Assembly: GCA_016808115.1 (NCBI GenBank)
Contig: JAEQBH010004404.1
Location: 1 to 64,000 of the forward strand
DNA length: 64,000 bases
Direction of reading: 5' to 3'
From: Tetrastigma voinierianum
Lineage: Eukaryota; Streptophyta; Magnoliopsida; Vitales; Vitaceae
This document shows positions 49,406 through 62,317 of the stretch, one piece after another (within the stretch, counting starts at the first letter, position 1; every line of letters starts with the position of its first letter). Below the pieces are notes generated by a model. The model was not told the origin of the DNA and searched no databases. It worked only from the letters and a program-made list of their open reading frames with translations. The position numbers and the translations under genes were made by a program.

Positions 49406-51545
49406 TGTGATGCCCCAAAACTCGAGAGTCTCGTTGATAACCCGTCAACGCACATACTACATGAGTATCGCATATCTCGATACTACCATATCGCTTCTCA
49501 TTCACCGGGATCCATTCATTCCTATATATTTTAGAATAATATACAATATCAAAATAGTTCATAAGAGTTTCTGTTACAATCCTCTTATAATAAGATCAAA
49601 ACCACACCCGACTTTCTTCACACTCCTGTCCAGATTATGGTCACCATTCAGACATAACCTCAAGACCGAAAGGGGGGTCTCACGACCTGGTGAGTAACAC
49701 CCAAGAAGGATAACCCCACAAGGGCTACTTCCCACCTGTCAAGACACGTATCGTTCACACACAATACACACATTAACATTCCAATTAAGAATATGTTAAT
49801 TTTACATGAAATCCTACATGCTATGAAACGAGATGAGACTCATCATGCCCCATGTCCCGAGTCCTCACCAACTCCCTCACACATGCTTATGCCAAACGTG
49901 AAAAACCGTTATTCTGGATAACATCTAATTATCATTTTCAAAACCAATTTCATTTGTTTATAAACAAGCTATTTGGATTATACATCACAATAATAATTTT
50001 ATATTCAAAATTCATGCGCCTTTTTATGGGTAACGGATTTTTTGTGTCTTACCGCAGTCCGCAAATCCAAACACTTTTACGATCTTTCACTGCTGGGGAC
50101 TATGTCTGACCATAATTGGCGGGTTTTCACTCGAGATGGGATCTATCCCTTCTTGCTGATACCCAGACATATTTTCATTTTCATGTATAAAACTGTGCGA
50201 CTATGTTAGACGTTGTCCCATTTAATTGAGCCCACCCAATCAAACACCAATGCAGTGTCGATTCATTAATCATGCACTCACACCCATTTAATGCGATGTC
50301 CCCGTGCATTTGCAATGCAATATGTCATTGCCTATTTGTATCATATCCCATTGATGAATGCTATATGGACAATTTTATCAAACATGCATATAATTTATAT
50401 CAACATCACATACAAATCATGACTTAGTCAAATAATGAAGCACTTTATCCTCTAGGCTAAATTACAACATAACATGTCCACAAAATAGCTTACAACATGC
50501 TATGTAATGGCCATGTCTACACATACAATTCATCACATGTCAATATATTATTACACATATCAACATTTCATCAAACAAGCATGTCATGTCATGAAATTAG
50601 TACACTTTGTGTTATAATCAAAATATCAACAATGATGTGAGCATCAAATGCCAATCACTGGCATATGGTTGGATTCAGACTAGTTGTTTTCATGTGAAAT
50701 AAAAACGCGTGAATCAGAGTTCGGGCGAGAAATATATGGTTATCCAAAGTTGGAGTACACCAGGAGCCACACTATTGGGCCAATCCACGCAATAGCGTGC
50801 TCGAGGGTTGCGGGAGCATTTTGGCAACTCTCGTAAATGCAATTTTTCAACTCAAATTTGCTTCGAAAGTAGCCCTTTAAACCGACTACAAACCCGTCTC
50901 ACACCATTAACATGACACAACACTGGCCCAAATCTCAAATTTTTAAACAATAAATTTGTAAGGTTAGAAGTAAACTGTGAGTAAGAAGAATCTCTACATT
51001 CAAGCGAGCTCTCGTCGACCTTTCGAACTTTACCATTGGTTCAATGAATTTCACCACTGAACAATTAATGTACGAAGGAAGAACCACCACCTTCCTTCCC
51101 TCCTTTCTTTTTTTCTTCTCCTTTTTCTTTATTTTCTTTCTTTCTTTTCTCCTTTCCCCCTTCTCTCCTTTCCTCATGTTCTCTTATGCCATAAACGAGT
51201 TGTGAACCCCTTATTTATACACAATTCAAAATCCTTGTATGTTGACACATGGCTTGCCATGTGTCTTAGAAGGACATGCATTTTGACACATGGCTTGCCA
51301 CTTGTCACTCACATGGGTTGTCATGTGTCACTCACATGACTTGTCACGTGTCACCCAACACTGGATGCTCCTCGAAACGCTGGAATTCATATCAGATCAA
51401 ATCAAATAAATTGATTAAAGCCTAGATCTCAAGACAATCCCAACAGTTGAAACTGGCCATCATTCGAGATCTAAAAATTTCAATTACAACAAAGAATTAC
51501 CGTTTTGCCAAATTTTTAAAATTCCCATTTCTTCCTGCTTTTACA
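49406..51545 (-). mobile_element. 2.1-kb solo LTR of a Ty3/gypsy element, with AAATT target duplication
   Basis: On the plus strand it starts TGTGATGCCCCAAAAC and ends CTGCTTTTACA. The 5-bp AAATT stands on both sides (49401-49405 and 51546-51550). Read on the minus strand it opens TGTAAAAGC and closes GGGGCATCACA, the pattern of chromovirus LTRs. It resembles 27333-29532 over long stretches and shares its end pattern with 20634-25164. No coding sequence of its own. Confidence 0.9.
51239..51355 (+). repeat. Short tandem repeat in the solo LTR
   Basis: Repeated units of ttgacacatggcttgcca(t/c)gtgtc and cacatg(g/a)(g/c)ttgtcatgtgtcactc, 24-50 bp each, about four copies. Confidence 0.85.
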
Positions 51546-51550
51546 AAATT

Positions 51551-53150
51551 GATTTATTTATTAATTTCATTAAAAAAAAAACCCTAACCACCTCTTTGTT
51601 TATCTCATCTTGTTCTTTATATAGCCCATTTTCTTTAAATAAGGACGAGTAATTTTTTGACTATTCTTAGCTTACAATTACCACTCTACATATCTTTCTA
51701 CAATTTTTATTTTTCAATAAAGCGGTAATTCCACAAAAATATGGATTTTTAATTTGTTTTTATTTTTTGTCATCGTTTTGTGCAACGTGTTTTTATCATT
51801 GTCTTGTGCGACGTGTTTTTGTTGTCGTCTTATGCAACGTGGTTTACGCTTCATCTTAATGCTAATAAATCGGGTTTCTGCTGCTTATCGCGACACTTTC
51901 GCGCAGAGACGATTCAACTACAAACAAATTAAACATATAAAGACAACCATAAATATCAATATGCTACAAAACTTAAGTCATATATATTATAGTTATTAAA
52001 TAATTATCAAACGTGAAGACTTTAAATAAATTCATTATGTTATTGATATAAATGATGCATCATCTTTTAGAGTTTTTAATGAATTTAGTTGTGTTTATAT
52101 CTAATTACTACTTTGAATCAATAAAATTATTCTCCTTTAAAAAAAATACATATTTTATAACAAGCAAACATATAGCATTGGAATGTTATCGTTTGCTAAA
52201 TTACGTTCATGATCCTTACATGCTAATTAATCGCTTTTATTATGTTTTCTAATATATTATATCTCATTCAATTTTGATGCCATCATAGGGATAGATAGAT
52301 TCACTATCAATGTAATGCAATAAACTTCTATACCGTACAAAGATATGAAATAATAAAAATTTATTGGAAATGTTTCCAAAAGCAGTTTTTGTAAAACAAT
52401 TTATAAATTTATTGCTATTCTAGAGTAGAAATCAACTGAGAATTGAAATGATCTCAAACTGTTTTTGTACTTTATCGTCTTCAGTTCCAATATAAAATTA
52501 GCACCAACCAGTCAACACTGCTTTTAGAAAGCATTCTAATCTCCGACCGATTCTAGAATTCGACTAAACGCCACTGGCTAACTAGTTAAATAGGAATTGC
52601 TAACACTGGTACCGCTTTGGTCCCAAGGTTCATCACGGCTTTAAACACGTCTACTGTGCTTTGGTCCCAAGAGCTCTACTCGATTCGATTCAGAGGGATT
52701 CGTACTTATAGCGTCCCAAAAACTCTCTTATCCAATCCAATGGGACACGTGAGATTTGCGACTTAAGAAACAAAGTGCCAGACAACAACCCAATTATTTG
52801 GGAGGGTAAGAGAATGTTGGAAACAACCACGACATAATCTCACCACTGCTTGACCTTTTTTTTTGTTCTGGTCTTACTGAGAAAAGCACAGGAGCAAGGC
52901 TTTTCAACCGTTGTCATGTAAAAATAAAATATCTAGCATATTTTAAAAAAAAAGAAAAGAAAAAAAATCGTTGAGCAAATTCCTACGTATTTGAAATCTC
53001 AGTACAGTAGAGAATTAATAGCTCCCAGACACCGCTGTTACAATGGAGAGGTCATTTGATGGATTAGAGGTCTCCCTCAAGATCATATTTGATTTGAAAG
53101 GGGAATAGCTGCGGCCTCAATAATTTACAGTGAGGATTTAGAGTGAGTCA
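51551..53150. other. Intergenic region downstream of MCM7
   Basis: AT-rich, no gene seen. A ~27-bp minisatellite of about three units (gt(c/t)gtcttgtgcgacgtgttttt type) lies at 51768-51845. The last ~150 bases before 53150 would be the MCM7 3' untranslated region; no polyadenylation site is called. Confidence 0.55.
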
Positions 53151-56100
53151 TCAGGCATCGATGAATCGGATATCAAAGGTGTTGGGATGTATCTGCCACA
53201 CATTCAAGGCTGCATATTCCTCCAAGCATTCTTTCAACTGGGCTTCACTGTAACCCTGTTCAAACAGTCACCGGATTTAAAGAATTACAAAACAAAACCA
53301 AGAATCAAGGTCTATCGTTTTAGGTTCTTACGAGTATTGATTGTGATAGGACTACTACAATCATTCCAAATCAGTATGGGTTTGAGTTCATTTTTTATTC
53401 AGATCCAATTGTTAAGCAGTTACTAGTTTACAAGTTCAGATTCAATCCAGAATAATGAACCTAGGACAACAGAATCTAACTTGAAGCTATATCGAACCAG
53501 ATGGGTTAAGATCCACCTACCATTAATTGGCCTGTATGACTAGAATAGAATAACAGAAAGAGGAAAATTTAGAAATTTCATCTTACATGCCTAATTTCCA
53601 ACTCTTGTTCCAGTTGGTTCAACTGCTGTAAATTATTTCCTGGACCACTTAATTAAATATTTCAGGGAAATATTCTTTCATCCAAAGTTTCTCCAATCTC
53701 ATAATTTTTTTTATCCAATGCCATTAAAAGATGTTCAACTCTGTAGTCAATCTACCATATTCAATTTTGGAATTTTGAGAACCAACCTTTCTAGAAATCC
53801 AGTTCAGTGCATGGGCATAGCTCAAGTCCATTCTGTTACTCCTTGCAGCTTCATCACGCAAGATTGAGTAGATATCAGAGATAGCATCCAGACCAGACTT
53901 CTGGCGATCGTCCGAGTACAAAGAGAATTTTGACATTTGCATTAACCTCAGTGCCTCATCCACATCACTCTGTGCCACAGTTTCCGAGAATCGAAGTCTT
54001 GCTAGTGCCTATACACAAATGAATTATTTCAAGATTTAAAGATATTTTGTCTAAGAGATACCATATGAAAGTCTATGCACAGTATAAAAGTCACAATTTA
54101 TCATTCACATCTAATCTAACAAGTTAGATTAAAACAAATATTAAGACAATACCACAGCTTGAGTCAAGAAATCCAGGAAGGAGCATACCAGAAATAGCAT
54201 GGTATACCTTCACTCGGCCCAACCAAACCTTACATAATCTAATTTCAAGAGACCTATACTCCAGGCTAACAGGTTGCAATTCAAATGATGTAGATTTCAT
54301 TTATATACATGATTACAAGTATAAAAACAATTAAAACGTAGAACTTACAGCTGATATCCGCAGAATGCTAAGCAGAGTTCTCACAGTTGTATAGGAATGA
54401 GGAGCATTTGTTTTGGCTTCTTCTTGCCGAATGCCAGAGTATGCACTAGCAATGTACTCCTCAAGCTCCTTTGGAACACAGGGAGAAATTCTTCTGGCAG
54501 CCGAAATATAAGCCCTATAAACCAGAAAAACAAACCAGATTTAACCACAATAAGGAAAAAAATCCATATCATGCAGAAAATTTGATGCAAGAGGATAGTG
54601 TTATTAGGAGAGTTGATCTTTGATTTTTCATGCATTTTGAATTTGTGATTTAATTTAATTAAAGCAAATAACAAGACCAATTAAAGATCTGTTGTTAGAT
54701 GTGGCTTTACTAGAAGATGTACAAGAATAAAAACCATATCTACTGAAATGTGCAGAACACCTCCATGCCATAGTCATATTTTTTTTGCAGCATCACTTCC
54801 ACTCCCCAACACCCCACCACAAAAAATAAATAAAGGAGCATAAGATAGTAATGAAGAACAAATAAGTACTCGTTTTATGAAATGTACCCACAGCCCTAGT
54901 TCTGGTGGTACAGCATCTAACAGAGCAGGATGCATGTAAATTTTACATAATATTGTTTAAATACCATAATATGAGGACTATGGTGCCAAACCTGAGAGCT
55001 GTTAATCTGGTAGATTATATTGAATTAATTTTTATACATAAAAGCAAGTATATTGTTAAGCACCCGATAGATGGTTAAGCAAGTGTACTAAGTATTACAG
55101 AAGGTTCTTGAGATTTACCGAAGAATAGATGGTTCAAGTGGAGTAAACCCAAGCGCAGGTGATTCTTTATTCTGGTGGACATACACAACATGCCTTGCCA
55201 TTTCAAGATCACTGTCCATATCCGCTCTATCTAGGATCAACCACAAAAGATCAAATCTTGATAGAAGAGCTGGAGGGAGATTAATATTTTCAGCAGGAGT
55301 TCTCCTCATGTCATATCTTCCCCTTCAACACAAAAGCACACAACTCATTTATGCAATGAATCTGAGTTTGCAGATAAGACTAGTTTATTGAACAAAAATT
55401 AGATTATCTTATTTTGAAGCAGAAAAATTGCCATATATTTACAACACATACTACTAAATGAAAGGCAGAAAGGGGACGCCATGAGCATATAAAAATGAGG
55501 GAATGATTTATACCAGGCTGGATTGGCAGCAGCAAGCAAAGCAGTTCTTGCATTCAAAGATGTAGTGATTCCTGCCTTGGCAATGCTTACAGTCTGCTGC
55601 TCCATTACTTCATGAATTGGTTGTACGATCCACTCATCCATCTTGTCGACTCATCAATTGCACATATGCCCATATCTGCAAGAACCTGAAATGAATATAT
55701 CTATTAAGCAATTCCTTGAGAAACTACTAAATTAGAGAGCTGGGGCTTCAGTAGCAATTATTCACAGCTATGCTATTCTGTACAAATCCAGAAGGGTTGC
55801 TAATTGCCACAAGGGCAGTGTCCATATTTCTAAGCTGCTTCACAAATGAAGGAAATTTGGATCTGCTTGAACATAAAGAATTGGGTACCATGAAAATTGG
55901 TAACTGTCCTTACCAATGCTCCTCCTTCGAGGACCATTTCATTTGTTACTGGATCTTTCTGAACAGCTGCAGTTAGGCCAACTCCACTGCTTCCTCGACC
56001 CGTGGTATACACTCCCCTTGGTGCAACATTGATTATATGCTTAAGAAGCTGACTTTTAGCAACCCCAGGATCACCCATCAAACAAATATGTAAATCTCCT

Positions 56101-59100
56101 CTTATCTGCAATCAAAGAGGGAGGTTACAACCATGTGTGGCTGAAATTTTATGACATTAAAACATCCACAATTTTTCAATTGAATGGAGAATAATCATTC
56201 AAGTAACATGATGCATACCTTCATTCCATCTTTCAACTTCCTGTGGGGAGCACCTACAAGGAGAAGAAGTAGGGCCTTCTTCACATCTTCATGCCCAAAA
56301 ATTTCAGGCGCTAGAGAACGTGCCAACTTATTATATATATCACCATCCTCAGCTAAGCGTGCAATTTGTTCTTCTTCATCTCCTTTAAGTTCATATCTAT
56401 TAAAAGAAACAACCATAATGAATTTAAGAGAAAGCACAAGGTTAATTTTTGTTTTGAAATGAAGAAAATGGGTGAGGAAGAGCAATTTAGAGAATCCCTT
56501 AGAGTACAAGGATTGAATTGACGGAGAACTAGAAAACAGCTTACTCTTCATATTTTTTCTTGAAATGGGTGACAGACATGGCCTCTAAGTATGTATCTGC
56601 CACTAAGCCAGCACGCATTGCTCTAAATCCAGTGTAAGGAATGGGAAGAAAAATCCCTGATAATTCAACAACATCACCTGGAGCTACCTGATGTAGTTCA
56701 AGAAGCAATACTTAAAACTCAAGAAATCAGCAGTGCATAAGTAGAAGATTTAGAAAGAACAAGTGAAAAACATCCCCACAAAACAGAAAAGGGGAACTTC
56801 AAAACAAGGATTTTTTCATGGTGTTTAGCTCTCTTCAAATTCTCATATTGAGTTCCGATCTTATGAAGATAGCCACAACTTGAATTTAACGTGCCACATT
56901 TTTACTTGCACGGACTTATTTACATTCAACAATAATTCAGTAATTTATATTGATTTTGTGAAGCAGCTCAGCTACTGAGGTAAATCTTTCTTTTTAGAAG
57001 AAAAATATTTCTTTAAAAATGACCAAGCTTCTAAATAAACAATAAAAAACCAATTCCACTTGTGAGTTCTCCCCTGAAATGAACAGTCATTGTCCTAGGA
57101 ATATGGCCTTTTGGAACATGTTCAGCTAACTCTTGAATCTTGGCCTGTATTTAAACCACAGAAAAACAGTATCTTCAAACAAGGGGAAGAAAAGAGAAAA
57201 AAGAAAACCTGCTCTGATATTCCCATTAAACTTTAGATCATGCTCCTACAATACGACATACAATATTAGGAAATTGAACAAGGAAAGAACCTCCTGAAAC
57301 TTTAAAAACTTTGATGCTCTAAGTTGAAGAATGAGGTTCCCCTTTGTCCTATTTGTCCTGCAGCGTGTGGATGGACACTCAAACAGGGGCACAGAAGACT
57401 GAGCAAAGCATTTCCTGCAGTCAGTAAGAGGGCAACTAATCAGTATTATATATATATATATATATATATATATCATGTATGCCTCTTCCATTTCGCAATG
57501 CCCTTTTATTTAAAAGTAATAATATTAAGGAGATATCAAATATTACAATAATCATTTACTATCAGAGTTTACTTCAACTTTTCTTTTATTTATTTTTTTA
57601 TGTATAACACAATGTTGTACTGTTGATGACTAGAACATATTGTGCTGTTAATGGAAAAAGATAAGTTTGACCATAGTTGAAAGACCTTGTATTCAATTAC
57701 CTGGTAAATTTCAAACCCACAATCTTCACATGTATATACTGCCACTTGCATCAATGGCTTGACATCTGAACATCGTGTAACAATGCCAGATACCCTGACA
57801 AGCTGGCCAATATATGATGCTTTCACTTCCCTAATTGTAAATGGCCGTTCTTTGGAAGATGCTCGGATATAAACTTCACTGAAATCCAGAAAAATTGCAT
57901 AAAAGGGAAATAAAATAATTGCAATGAGAAAGGAGATCTATAAAGCCCCAAACACAGATACTTTCCAGACAACATGCAGCTAAATAATAAGTTGCATTTG
58001 CAACACAAACAGTGAATGAATTTATTCACTTCAAATATCGTTCCAAGTTTTGAGTCATCATAAAATCAGATCGTACTAAAAAAAATTACAATATATCCGA
58101 CATACTCACACTATATTCAAGGCTTATCTCAAAGCATTAACTTAAGAACACAATGTTAAGCTCAAGTTACAATAATTTCAAATTTCAGCAACCATTAAGT
58201 AACTCAAACAATTAAACAATGCCTTCCAAATAAACATATAATGAACAAAATTATCACATTTTAGAACCAGTGCTGATTTTTAATCAACATCTCAAACAGT
58301 CATTAGACTATGTCATACTAAATGACACCCATAGCATGAAAATCCTTGTTCCATTGTAGATAATCAATTCTCACTTTTGCAACAAAATGTTTCATTATTG
58401 AAAAACGTAATAGAAAAGGATTTAAGTGTTGTAAGAAAAAGGTTGTTCCTTCAAGCTTACTAGAATCTTTTAATTTCTGGAGGCATCTTCTGTTGTGGAT
58501 CAGTACCATCTACATTCTCTGTTCCCTCCTCAGACCTTTGTGTCATCAGAATATCATGATCATCATCCGGGAAGGCCTCTGTGGGCTCTGGCATTAGCTC
58601 ATCAATAGCGTCAGCAAATATTCCAATATATCGCCGAGTGTTTTCAGTGACCCGTCTAAGAAAATCTTCATCCAAGTCTTTGTACTAATGCAACAAATAC
58701 AGTGAAGGAATAAAACAAGGATTTGACAGTGAACATTTAAGGTATATAACAAAAGGAAATCAAAGAAAATTGGGAGCATATTTTACATTAAATAGGTCCT
58801 CAAGCTCGATCTGGAGGGAGCGAAGTTTGCGGTTTGCAACTTCTTGCTGAAACAGAAAGAAAAATTAGGGATATGCTTTACAAGTAAATCAAAATGACTA
58901 CATGTTTTACATTTTTTTCTTCTTTTTTCTAACTCCATTTCTTTTGACTAAGAAAAAGATCCTGGAAAAAAAAGTCAGGCAAAAAAAAACACAACAAAAA
59001 ATGCAAATTTTAAATAAGCTACATTCAAATCCATCTATATTTTTTTCCGGGGAAAAATAATAATACATAAAAACGAAGACAGCACGATTTTTACCCTGAA

Positions 59101-59500
59101 ATGTTTCCAAGCTGAACATACGGATTCAAAGGATGTTTTCGTTCCTTTAAAATAAAAATAAAAAACACGGGAAAAAATCTTGATGGAGTCAAACGGCCGT
59201 CTTTTACGAAAAAATGAGATTCAAAATCTTCATTTCCCCGTCACATGGATTCCGATTCGTCGTTGTTATCTAGGACGTGTAAAAAAGGGGGGTGAGGAAA
59301 TAGTTGAAGAACTCACTAGGATGTTTATATATTTGGCTTCACCACACGCATCGGCGAAATTCGAAAGAAAATCCTTCGCTAGGGCTGCGGGAAAGAAAAT
59401 GAAAAACCGTTTTAATCAGAGAAAGTGAATGTGAAAATGAGAGCGAGAGAGACGAAGCGGACGGCGTACCCTTGTCACGGGCGAAGTCGAGATCCTTCAT
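53151..59500 (-). CDS. MCM7: DNA replication licensing factor MCM7 (PROLIFERA), frame damaged
   Basis: One of six subunits of the MCM2-7 replicative helicase, loaded on origins in G1. Fifteen exons by GT/AG: 59470-59500 (ATG 59498-59500), 59317-59384, 58787-58846, 58461-58684, 57701-57878, 57291-57414, about 57060-57144, 56545-56687, 56219-56396, 55914-56105, 55514-55685, 55119-55322, 54349-54514, 53787-54008, 53151-53255 (TGA). They sum to ~717 codons, the usual MCM7 length. N-terminal FLSNFADACGEAKY; zinc ribbon YTCEDCGFEIYQ then FECPSTRC; Walker A GDPGVAKSQ in exon 10; arginine finger LLSRFDLLW in exon 12; C-terminus HPNTFDIRFIDA. Damage: one extra base in exon 6; exon 7 lacks ~5 bases at its donor; in exon 11 Walker B IDEFDK has lost a base (GATGAGTCGACAAG). 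Upstream E2F sites suggest S-phase control. Confidence 0.95.
57445..57473 (+). repeat. (TA)n microsatellite in an MCM7 intron
   Basis: About fourteen TA units in the intron between exons 5 and 6. The site is likely to vary between individuals. Confidence 0.97.
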
Positions 59501-59562
59501 GATTCACCTTCTGGGAGCAGTAGCCGAGAGAGCGAGGGAAAGAAAGAAAGATGAGAACAGAA

Positions 59563-59574
59563 GTGGCGGCAAAA
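59563..59574 (-). promoter_or_regulatory. Second E2F-like site upstream of MCM7
   Basis: Reads TTTTGCCGCCAC on the gene's strand, a match to WTTSSCSS, about 65 bases before the start codon and ~20 bases from the stronger site. Confidence 0.6.
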
Positions 59575-59594
59575 CGATAGACAAAAGGGGGAAG

Positions 59595-59608
59595 TTTTGG
59601 CGGGAAAA
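59595..59608 (+). promoter_or_regulatory. E2F-type site upstream of MCM7
   Basis: TTTTGGCGGGAAAA, which on the gene's strand reads TTTTCCCGCCAAAA and fits the E2F consensus WTTSSCSS on both strands. It lies ~95 bases before the MCM7 start codon. E2F control of MCM genes is well established in plants and animals; binding here is inferred. Confidence 0.8.
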
Positions 59609-59724
59609 AGAGGATGGGGGCGAGTTTTTCTATATGGTGGGGTGTACTGTAATAACGGTGTGGATTGTGCCACCTATACGGCAGTGATAGAGGGAAAAAG
59701 GGGCAAAAAATCTTCCACATATAT

Positions 59725-59796
59725 TGTGGCTGCTGGGATTCGAGCCCAGGTCTCTACGGCCACAACGTAGAATTCTTACCACTAAACTACAGCCAC
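59725..59796 (-). tRNA. tRNA-His (GTG)
   Basis: Folds as a full cloverleaf on the minus strand. Acceptor stem GTGGCTG pairs with CAGCCAC. The D arm carries box A (TAGTTTAGTGG). The anticodon stem CTACG/CGTAG closes the loop TTGTGGC with anticodon GTG. The T arm is CTGGG-CTCGAAT-CCCAG (box B). The discriminator base is A. A run of six T (59710-59705) ends transcription ~15 bases downstream. There is no intron, and CCA is not encoded, as in nuclear genes. It stands ~225 bases upstream of the MCM7 start codon, on the same strand. Confidence 0.97.
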
Positions 59797-61689
59797 GGAT
59801 GGGAATTAATGTCTCGTAATTTGTAATTGTAATCTAACAAGATTAAAAATTATCATATCAATTGAAAAAATGTTTTTTATCCAAGTTTTTCATTTCTTAA
59901 AAAAAAACTTATCAATCCTCCACTCATTATTCTTTTTTGGTTATTGAAGAACCTTGAAACATCCATTATAATTATAATTTATTATTTATGTATTATGTTT
60001 TTTATCCATCCTAGTTTTATGTTCCTTATAAATTTGTCCAAATTGAAAACTCAAACCTTGAACTCCTTCCCTTCCTATATCCATTTGAGCTCTTAACTAT
60101 TTGAATTATGTTTTATTGACATTTATTTAAATGTATTTGTTCTTTATTGTTTATACAAAAACATGATGACTTAAACAATGCATAATTTCACTATATTTTT
60201 TTAACAACTATTTACTTTGCATTATATCATAATATTATATTTTTTACAAATTTAAAACTTGGAACTTGGACCCCTCCTTATACCTATCTAAATTCTTAAC
60301 CACTTGAGCTATGTTTTATTGATCATTTCACTACTATTTATCTAACATGAAAATGAAGCCATATTTACATGCGATGGATAAACTGGGAGGTTTCAAGATC
60401 ATCACACGCCAGGTAGGGCGAAAGAGGCTACGCCTGGGTCTCCTACATTTCTCTGTACAGGCTATCTCATACCAACTACCCTTAATAATTTGTTCTAAAA
60501 CCTCACTTTTATAAGATTTGTCGATATATATATTTTTAGTGTAGTATTTGTTTTGATATATTTTTAGTATAGTAGTGGTGATAGGAGGTTCGGGGTAGAG
60601 CCAATCAAAAACCTGCTTTGTGAATTGATTGTTGTAGTGATTTTAGGTCACTCATAATAAAACTAAGGGTTTAGGCTTAATATTAATATTACAAGTAAAA
60701 AAAAATTTATCTACTTGATAGGCACCGGCAGAATGCGCAGGCACCTGCAGCCATGGGGCCGGCCCTGAAGATCAATCAAACCAACTTTCACTTTCTTAGA
60801 CTTGGGAATTTGAAAAATGAAGTCCAGGGTGTAATTTGTTCAAGCTCACTAAGAAACCAAACTTGGGTCAAACGAATCGAGTTATTAGGCCAAAGCCCCC
60901 AAACCTTTCAAACGAGGAATCACATTACCGATTTTATTTTTCCTTTTTCAAATCTTTTATCATTGAAATTTTTTAATATTATAGAAGACCCTTGCACCTT
61001 AGGTGCGTTTAAAAGTAAAATTTTGAATTACTAAGAGCCACGACTTTATATATTTATATATCTAAACGCATTCTCACAAGCAAAAATTATTTAATAGAAG
61101 GCTTTTGCCTTTAACATGGAACCCCTAACATGATCATATGAAACATAGGTTTGGTCATTATCTGTATATATCTTTTTACCTTTCCTTTTTTGGATAGGTT
61201 CTAAACCGAGAAGGGGATGTAAGGGTATGCTTGTTTACATTTTTTAAAAACTGTTGTTTGTTCTAAAAGACAAAAAACAACAAGGAAAACAGAAAAGCAT
61301 GTTGGTTTCGATTTTTTGTTATTCTAAAAGAAAAACGAGAAAAGAATACGAAAAAGCATTTAAATTTAAAACGACAAGACTTTGAAAAAAATAAAATAAT
61401 ATTATACATGTTTTAAAAGGCGACTATCGAGAATAATTTTAAATTAGGAAACAATAGGCCCTAACTCTCTTTACTTTGTTGATAGTTGATAGAAAGCCAA
61501 TCGCTGGAACTTCTCTCAAATTTCATAACTTCTAAGGATGAAAGCAAAAATGAAGAACAAAGCTTTAGAAGACAGACAAAAGATCCGAAGCCAATCACTA
61601 TGGCATTGATAACAGTACAATAAAAAGAAATCCATCGATAACGCAATGAAACAACAATAGTAGAAAAGATATGTGTAAATCATCATTAT
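59797..61689. other. Intergenic AT-rich region
   Basis: No gene, RNA gene or bounded mobile element recognised. Around 60720-60770 there is a short GC-rich patch (gccatggggccggccctg) that may be a repeat fragment. Confidence 0.5.
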
Positions 61690-61719
61690 CATCGGACATG
61701 CAATTCCAAATACAAGGTT

Positions 61720-61859
61720 AAGCTCATCAGCTTGGAACATAGGAGCTACTGGCATTATCCCGGAACCTGGCTGATGCATGGAGATACAATCAGTACATGA
61801 TAACGGTGCACCAATGCCCAGCAGGACAGAATCAGTATATAGACCAACAGAGCTGACGC
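61720..61859 (-). CDS. Possible exon of an unrecognised gene
   Basis: On the minus strand an acceptor TTATTCCAG (AG at 61861-61860) opens a frame with no stop for ~50 codons before the sequence turns intron-like. Its translation includes GVSSVGLYTDSVLLGIGAPL and then CTDCISMHQPGSGIMPVAP, with the look of conserved protein. A possible donor GTATTT lies after AACCTT near 61709-61720. I do not recognise the family and cannot find a partner exon with confidence in the next 600 bases. It could be one exon of a gene with missing parts, or a fragment. Confidence 0.35.
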
Positions 61860-62216
61860 CTGGAATAAGACACCCAGATAACTATAGAAAATATAGTGCT
61901 CAGCAGCAACATTACATCTCTATGGACACAAGTTTGAGGACTTGACCCTGAGAGCCAAATAGATGTATCTCTAGTTCCCAAGTGTGTGATTAATCAATTG
62001 TAGGAGATTAGAGATTTTTAGAAACATCATCATCAGGTGATCTGTAATTGTATGTGACCAACACAAAGCTTGATATATATAATTCAGCTGAATCTACAAA
62101 AAAGAATGAGTTTTGTACGGATCTAATATACTGAAAATAAAAAATCCCAAGTCAACATCGAGATTGAAAATGAATCCAAAGTAGCCGCAAGTTGGGGCTA
62201 GTGGTATTGTCAGATT

Positions 62217-62317
62217 CCTAACGCCGGTTTCACGAAATTTAAAACTTTTGAAGCCGGCACCACCAACGCCGGTTTCTCCATTTTTAAAAACTCGCAAGCT
62301 GCACCACCAACGCTCTG
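62217..62317 (-). repeat. ~45-bp tandem repeat
   Basis: Two and a half units of aacgccggtttc, then a variable middle with tttaaaa(c/a), then gc(c/t)g(g/c)(c)accacc. GC-rich compared with the flanks and placed just left of a CpG-rich stretch (62.33-62.7 kb). Confidence 0.75.
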
